From Gerris lacustris (lineage: Eukaryota; Arthropoda; Insecta; Hemiptera; Gerridae), in NCBI GenBank assembly GCA_951217055.1, contig OX578285.1:61797442-61861441 (forward strand): DNA of 64,000 bases, written 5' to 3'. The stretch's first letter is position 1. The number at the start of each line of letters is the position of its first letter. Below, piece after piece: positions 59,546 through 64,000 of this stretch. The position numbers and the translations under genes were made by a program. The notes below the pieces were generated by a model, which was not told the DNA's origin, ran no database searches, and saw only the letters and a list, made by a program, of their open reading frames with translations.

Positions 59546-60370
59546 GTGAATGCCAATTATAAGGACAGACCTTGGGTTCAATAATTCTCGGGTTCCCGCT
59601 TGGTCACCTAGCATTGCAATGTAAATGGTAGCTGCTTTTGTAAAGAGCCGACTAACTAGTCGCGTAAGTCAATTGTATTCAAAGATTAATTTCACACCTC
59701 AATTTACAGCACAGGTTGAAAATTGTTGGCTTAATTAGTTCGAATACTAAGAAATGGAGAAATAACTTAGGGATTGGTTTGGTTAGTCCCTAAATATAAG
59801 AAGCAGCAGAAGGTTATTAAGTCTTAAGAACAACAGATAAATCTGGATTTGAAACGTCGCCGGCTTAAAAAAGCAATACCAAAGAAAACAGCACGCGCCA
59901 GATTACTTCAAAACGACAAAGATTAAGCCAGACAGAAGAAACCCCCGGGAAATTTAGAGGTAACCTACGTTTCAGAAAGGTGGTAAGAATATGCAGTTGT
60001 TCTCTCTATTCGTCACTTTTGTTGTTGCTTTAAGTTAACATCCAGTTTATCAACACCCCAGATGTTTCTAGTGGAACAAACGAAACCAAGGACTTCAAAA
60101 ACTTCGTGTCAAGCATTTCACTGCAAAGACAATTGCTAAAGCGTACACACCAAGTAATGAAAATAGTTAAGAATACAAGATGCTTTAAAGACACCCACAT
60201 AAATATATAAAAATATCCCGTCAAGTACTTGCCATCAAGCTACTAAAAGGGTTTCTTCAGTCATAAAAATTCATATTTCCTACATTTATTTTTTTTTATT
60301 TTTACTAAAATATGTATAAAAAGTTGCATTTAGGAGGTGTGCATATTATCCTTTAGCATCTCAGGTATGC
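59546..60370. other. Spacer, no gene recognised
   Basis: Moderately AT-rich. Nothing shared with other regions was noticed. Confidence 0.4.
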
Positions 60371-60923
60371 ACTTCGCCATTTTTAAAACACGATTTATTT
60401 GTGATCTACTTTCTAATAACTCATAATGATTTCCCACTCAAAAATTAGAAAAAATTAAAACTTTTAAGTCACCACGGTTACGCCCACCTAAAATTTGACT
60501 TTATTATATTTACTCCCGGGAATATCATTGGCCCACAGAGATGTATATTAATGTATCTTTTCCTCATTTATAGGACCTGTCCTTATGGGGTAGCGGGAGG
60601 GGGAAATTTTTTTGGGTTTTATTTTGGTAATTTCGGAGGTAAGATGGCAGCCATTTTGAAAACGCGATATATATTTGTGATTTACTCTTTAATACCTTTA
60701 AAATGATACCCCTCTCAAAAATGTTGCGTTCAGTTCACAATTGCTCGCTGATCGAAGATATTTCGAATTGTAAATTTTGCAATATTTTTCATTTTTTTTT
60801 TGAGCAAAAAAGTTTTACTTACATAAAAAATTTCAAATCTATAGATATGATCCAAGATAAGACGGACGGAGGACAAACTACCAAAAGCATAAAGGTTTCT
60901 AGGATGACGTCGAAACCCTAAAA
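60371..60923 (-). mobile_element. AGGGTTTCGACG-ended copy of the dispersed family
   Basis: Right end CGAAACCCTAAAA, preceded by GACGGACGGAGGACA. Inside, two diverged direct halves (CGCCATTTTTAAAACACGAT at 60376 and GCCATTTTGAAAACGCGATA at 60651) correspond to the inverse of the 42.6-kb blocks. Non-coding. Confidence 0.6.
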
Positions 60924-61014
60924 TGACATAGCAGAATGACTGGTGTTAAAATATTTGAAGAATATGTTATTTTTTTTAAAATAATCTTAATTGGGAAAAA
61001 AAACAGATAAATAT

Positions 61015-61070
61015 CAAAGTTAATATCGTTTAACTTAGTTCTTTACTAAGTTAAAACAATATTAACTTTG
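61015..61070. repeat. 25-base-arm hairpin
   Basis: CAAAGTTAATATCGTTTAAC...TTAGT pairs with ACTAAGTTAAAACAATATTA...CTTTG around a five-base loop, with one or two mismatches. Confidence 0.8.
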
Positions 61071-61642
61071 TTATTAACTTAATCTTTTGATGAAGTTAAT
61101 GTGGAAACATTTAAATAGGCTAGATTCCAAGAATTCTACTGATAAGCGCTTTACAAATTACATCTTTATATTTATTATCTTATATACGAGTTTAAGGAGT
61201 TTAATTAACATAATATAAAAGCATATAAACTACCTTCATGAAGGGACATAATGACTACACTGTGAATAAACCTACGAATTGAATAGCTCTACGTTTTATT
61301 TATATGCTCATAAATAATAATAATAATAAATGTTTACGTAATTAACAAATGCAACACGTATATAATCTCTAGATTGCATAACAATGAAATGATGTAGAAA
61401 TAGTATTATGATTCAGTAATTGATTAGTAGTTTTGTCGGAGATTATGTGGTATTTAGAGATTATCATGGTTTTATTACTGAGTAAATAAATAAACACACA
61501 TCTAAGGCTTAATCATTTTACATTTGTAAAATAATCAATCAACTGATGATCACGTTATTTAATTATATTCTAAAGTCGTAACCGGTATTGCATAATTGTA
61601 TACAGTGTGTCCCAAGATAGAATATCCGAGAAGAAAAAGTTT

Positions 61643-63806
61643 CTTATTTTTGGGTTTTCGAAAAAATGTCATTCTTTATAAAAACTCCTGCTTGCTCTTA
61701 AACCTCTAAAAATGATAATTTTTTCTTGATTTTGTGTACAGGGTGTTTTTGAAAACTTTAAAATATGACCAAGAGTAAACTACCCTTATTTTTGATGATA
61801 TCGAAAAATATTATTTATAAAAGTGGTTCAGATTTGCAAAAAAAAAACGGAGAAATATTAAATATTAACTTATTTAAAAAAAAAAGTTAATTTTCTGAAA
61901 TATGTATTACATTTTAGTTTGTTTTCTAAAAATAAGCAATAAGCTAACTACTACAAATAGTTATCTTTGGATTTTATTTTAAACAAGTGATAAATGTTAT
62001 GACAGCAAATAGTTTATGTATTATCAGCAAATAAGGTTTGCAGTTGTTTGTTAAATTGCTTGATTTTTTGAAAATATTTTAGTATGTTAACTCTTGAAAA
62101 AGTGTTGAACATTTGAATGATCGTATCTTTTATTTTATTTTTCAACTTTGTTGATTTTATTGTGATACATAATTAGATCCAAAGATTAGAATTATTAATT
62201 ACTTGTTGTCATGATAATGTTTATTTTATTTATTACTTCAGCTTATTATTTGATTTAAAAGTTTTTTGTTTTTTTTTCTTTTTCATAAAATAAATTAATA
62301 TTTATACGTTTTTTGCAATTCTGAACCACTATTTTGAATAATAATTTTCGATACCATCAAAAATAAGGGTATTTTACTCTTGGTCATGTTTTAAAGTTTT
62401 CAATAAATAGAACACCCTGTACACAAAATCAAGAAATTTTTTATCATTTTTAGAGGTTTAAGAGCAAGCAGGAGTTTTTATAAAGAACTAGCTGGGTAGC
62501 CGTGCTTTGCTACGGAGTGTTATTATAATTAGATAAGTTAATAAACAACCACAATGAAACATATAAATTATTTTTATAAAGTATTTTACATATAAATTAA
62601 TTCATGTAGGCTGTCATTTTCCCCTTGCTTTGAATTTTAAGTGGGCAAATTTTTATCGACATCGAACTAAAACTGTAGATTTGAATAAAAGACATACCCT
62701 CATACAGACACTCTTCTTTTTTTATAAGATATAGCTATTTTTCCATTTTACCCCCTCCTAAATGAAAATACATATGACAAAACTGTACATAACAACAATT
62801 AATGTAATCTTAAAGAGCTTTTCAACGATATCCATCATAAAGGGTGTTCAGTCCTTTGACCCCGTATTCATTATTGTACCCTGTTCCCAGTGTACCAAAA
62901 TTTATCATCTTCCTTTGAATGTCAATTGTGCATTTTTTGATCGAGATCGGACTAAAACTATGGATTTGTATAAAGAACATACACACTCCTTATAGTCTCC
63001 TTATAGTCATACGTTGACTTTTAGATATATTTTTTTCCATTTACCCCCCTCAATGCACGTAAAAACAATTACTGTACTCTTAAAGAGCTTTTCAACAGTA
63101 TGCATCATGAAGGGGTTTTAACTTTGATATTGGTACCCTGTACCCTTCTGTACCAAAAATTTAATTTCGAACATTCATGTAGAAAGAGATCTTCCCCTTG
63201 CTTTGAAGGTCAAGTGAGCAAATTTTTATCGAGATCGAATTAAAGCGGTTGATTTGTATAAAGAACATAAACACACTCACACATACGTTGACTTTTATAG
63301 ATAGAGATAAACATTTCCATTTTACCCCCTTTTCTAAATGAAAATATGACAAAAACGTACTTAACAACAATTAATGTACTCTTAAAGAGCTTTTTAACGA
63401 TATGCATCATGAAGGGTATCCATTACTTTGACATTTGTACCCCGTACCTCTGTGTGCCAAAATTTTAATTTCGGAAAATCATGTAGGCAGTGACCTTCAC
63501 CTTGTTTGGAAGAAAAAGAGTATAAAAATGCATCAAATTGGGATAAATGCATAAAATTGCATCAAACTGTAGATTTGTATAAAAGACATTCTCTCATATA
63601 GATACTCTTCTTTTTATACATAGATATAGTTATATTTTCCATTTTACCCCCCTCCTAAATGAAAATATGACAAAACTATACATAACAACAATTACTGCGT
63701 AACGAGCTTTTCAACGATATGACCGAAAGAACAAACACACACACACATACGTTGACTTTTATATATATATAGATAGATGACATTTTTTCGAAAACCCAAA
63801 AATACT
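61643..63806. mobile_element. Inverted-repeat element interrupted by a Helitron
   Basis: Left arm 61643-61860 and right arm 62283-62487 plus 63778-63806 are inverse copies (GGGTTTTCGAAAAAATGTCA, AAACTCCTGCTTGCTCTTAA, GTGTACAGGGTGTT, GACCAAGAGTAAA, GTGGTTCAGA). The right arm is cut between 62487 and 63778 by the Helitron; without it the element is about 874 bp. The centre (61860-62283) is AT-rich with weaker inverse similarity. No coding. Confidence 0.8.
62488..63777 (-). mobile_element. Non-autonomous Helitron, copy 2 (complete)
   Basis: 1290 bp. On the minus strand it begins TCTATCTATATATATATA and ends CTAG, inserted between A and T (complement of 63778 and 62487), with no target duplication. 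This is the Helitron rule. A short hairpin (CCGT/ACGG) lies just before the end. The body is four imperfect units of about 270-320 bp (CTTAAAGAGCTTTT near 62809, 63079, 63381 and 63699). The intact left arm of the host element reads straight through the site, proving the boundaries. No Rep/helicase gene. Confidence 0.85.
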
Positions 63807-63809
63807 CAA

Positions 63810-64000
63810 AACGGCGAGGAAAATTAAACATTTTCCACAAGTGTTACATATTTTTGTAATCTACTCTTTAATACCTTTCATTTGATAACTCACTTAAAAT
63901 TTAAAATAAAAAATTTCGCGTGACGAGAATTATCCGCCATTTTGGATTTGAACAGCTGATAATTTTGAGTTCGTTATATTTTTCCTTTATGCGCGTCAAA
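63810..64000 (-). mobile_element. Dispersed-family copy, cut by window end
   Basis: The inverse matches 42548-42720 closely: TTTGACGCGCATAA, ACTCAAAATTATCAGCNGTT, CAAAATGGCGGATAATTC and the GTNATCAAATGAAAGGTATT block. Confidence 0.7.

Overview
This is a strongly AT-rich animal nuclear window, most likely from an insect. The evidence is the transposon repertoire (BEL/Pao, jockey-like tails, Helitrons, tRNA-headed SINEs, TA-flanked MITEs, Penelope-type hammerhead-like motifs), the long (TA)n microsatellites, and the lack of any recognisable host gene. No bacterial-type operon, CRISPR array, rRNA or complete tRNA gene is visible. The species cannot be named from the sequence.

The only intact long protein-coding gene is a 1771-residue Gag-Pol at 3148-8463. 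It belongs to a complete BEL/Pao LTR retrotransposon (2010-9027) with two 332-bp LTRs that differ at one position. The element sits inside a 34-bp AT-rich minisatellite, which continues on both sides (1753-2009 and 9028-9443), so the insertion looks recent.

The rest is a nested mosaic of older repeats. 0.5-1.7 kb: MITE and hAT debris. 9.9-14.2 kb: GC-rich MITE, SINE, a dispersed transposon, a TA-flanked MITE and a jockey-like pol tail. 15.2-17.8 kb: tandem duplication, foldback, repeats and a Helitron. 19.6-24.4 kb: dead reverse transcriptase and several MITEs, including a perfect PIF/Harbinger-like palindrome. 24.4-30.9 kb: the least repetitive, least AT-rich interval, with one TATA-box candidate but no recognised gene. 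31-44 kb: dispersed transposons, hairpins, a SINE with an expanded body, a 108-bp satellite, Penelope-like inverted repeats and a second jockey tail nested in another repeat. 47-64 kb: MITEs (one a 787-bp near-palindrome), (TA)n tracts joined to MITE ends, a third jockey tail, and a 1290-bp Helitron inserted in an inverted-repeat element whose other arm preserves the empty site.

Two patterns link scattered places. (1) A three-part hammerhead-like motif (CTGANGA-like box, hairpin, GAAA) recurs at 32.8, 32.9, 35.0, 37.3, 51.6 and 55.1 kb. (2) A family with AGGGTYYGTAG-like ends and CTGTCTGTCC runs occurs as at least six copies. Repeat edges were set by eye, and no alignment or database search was possible.
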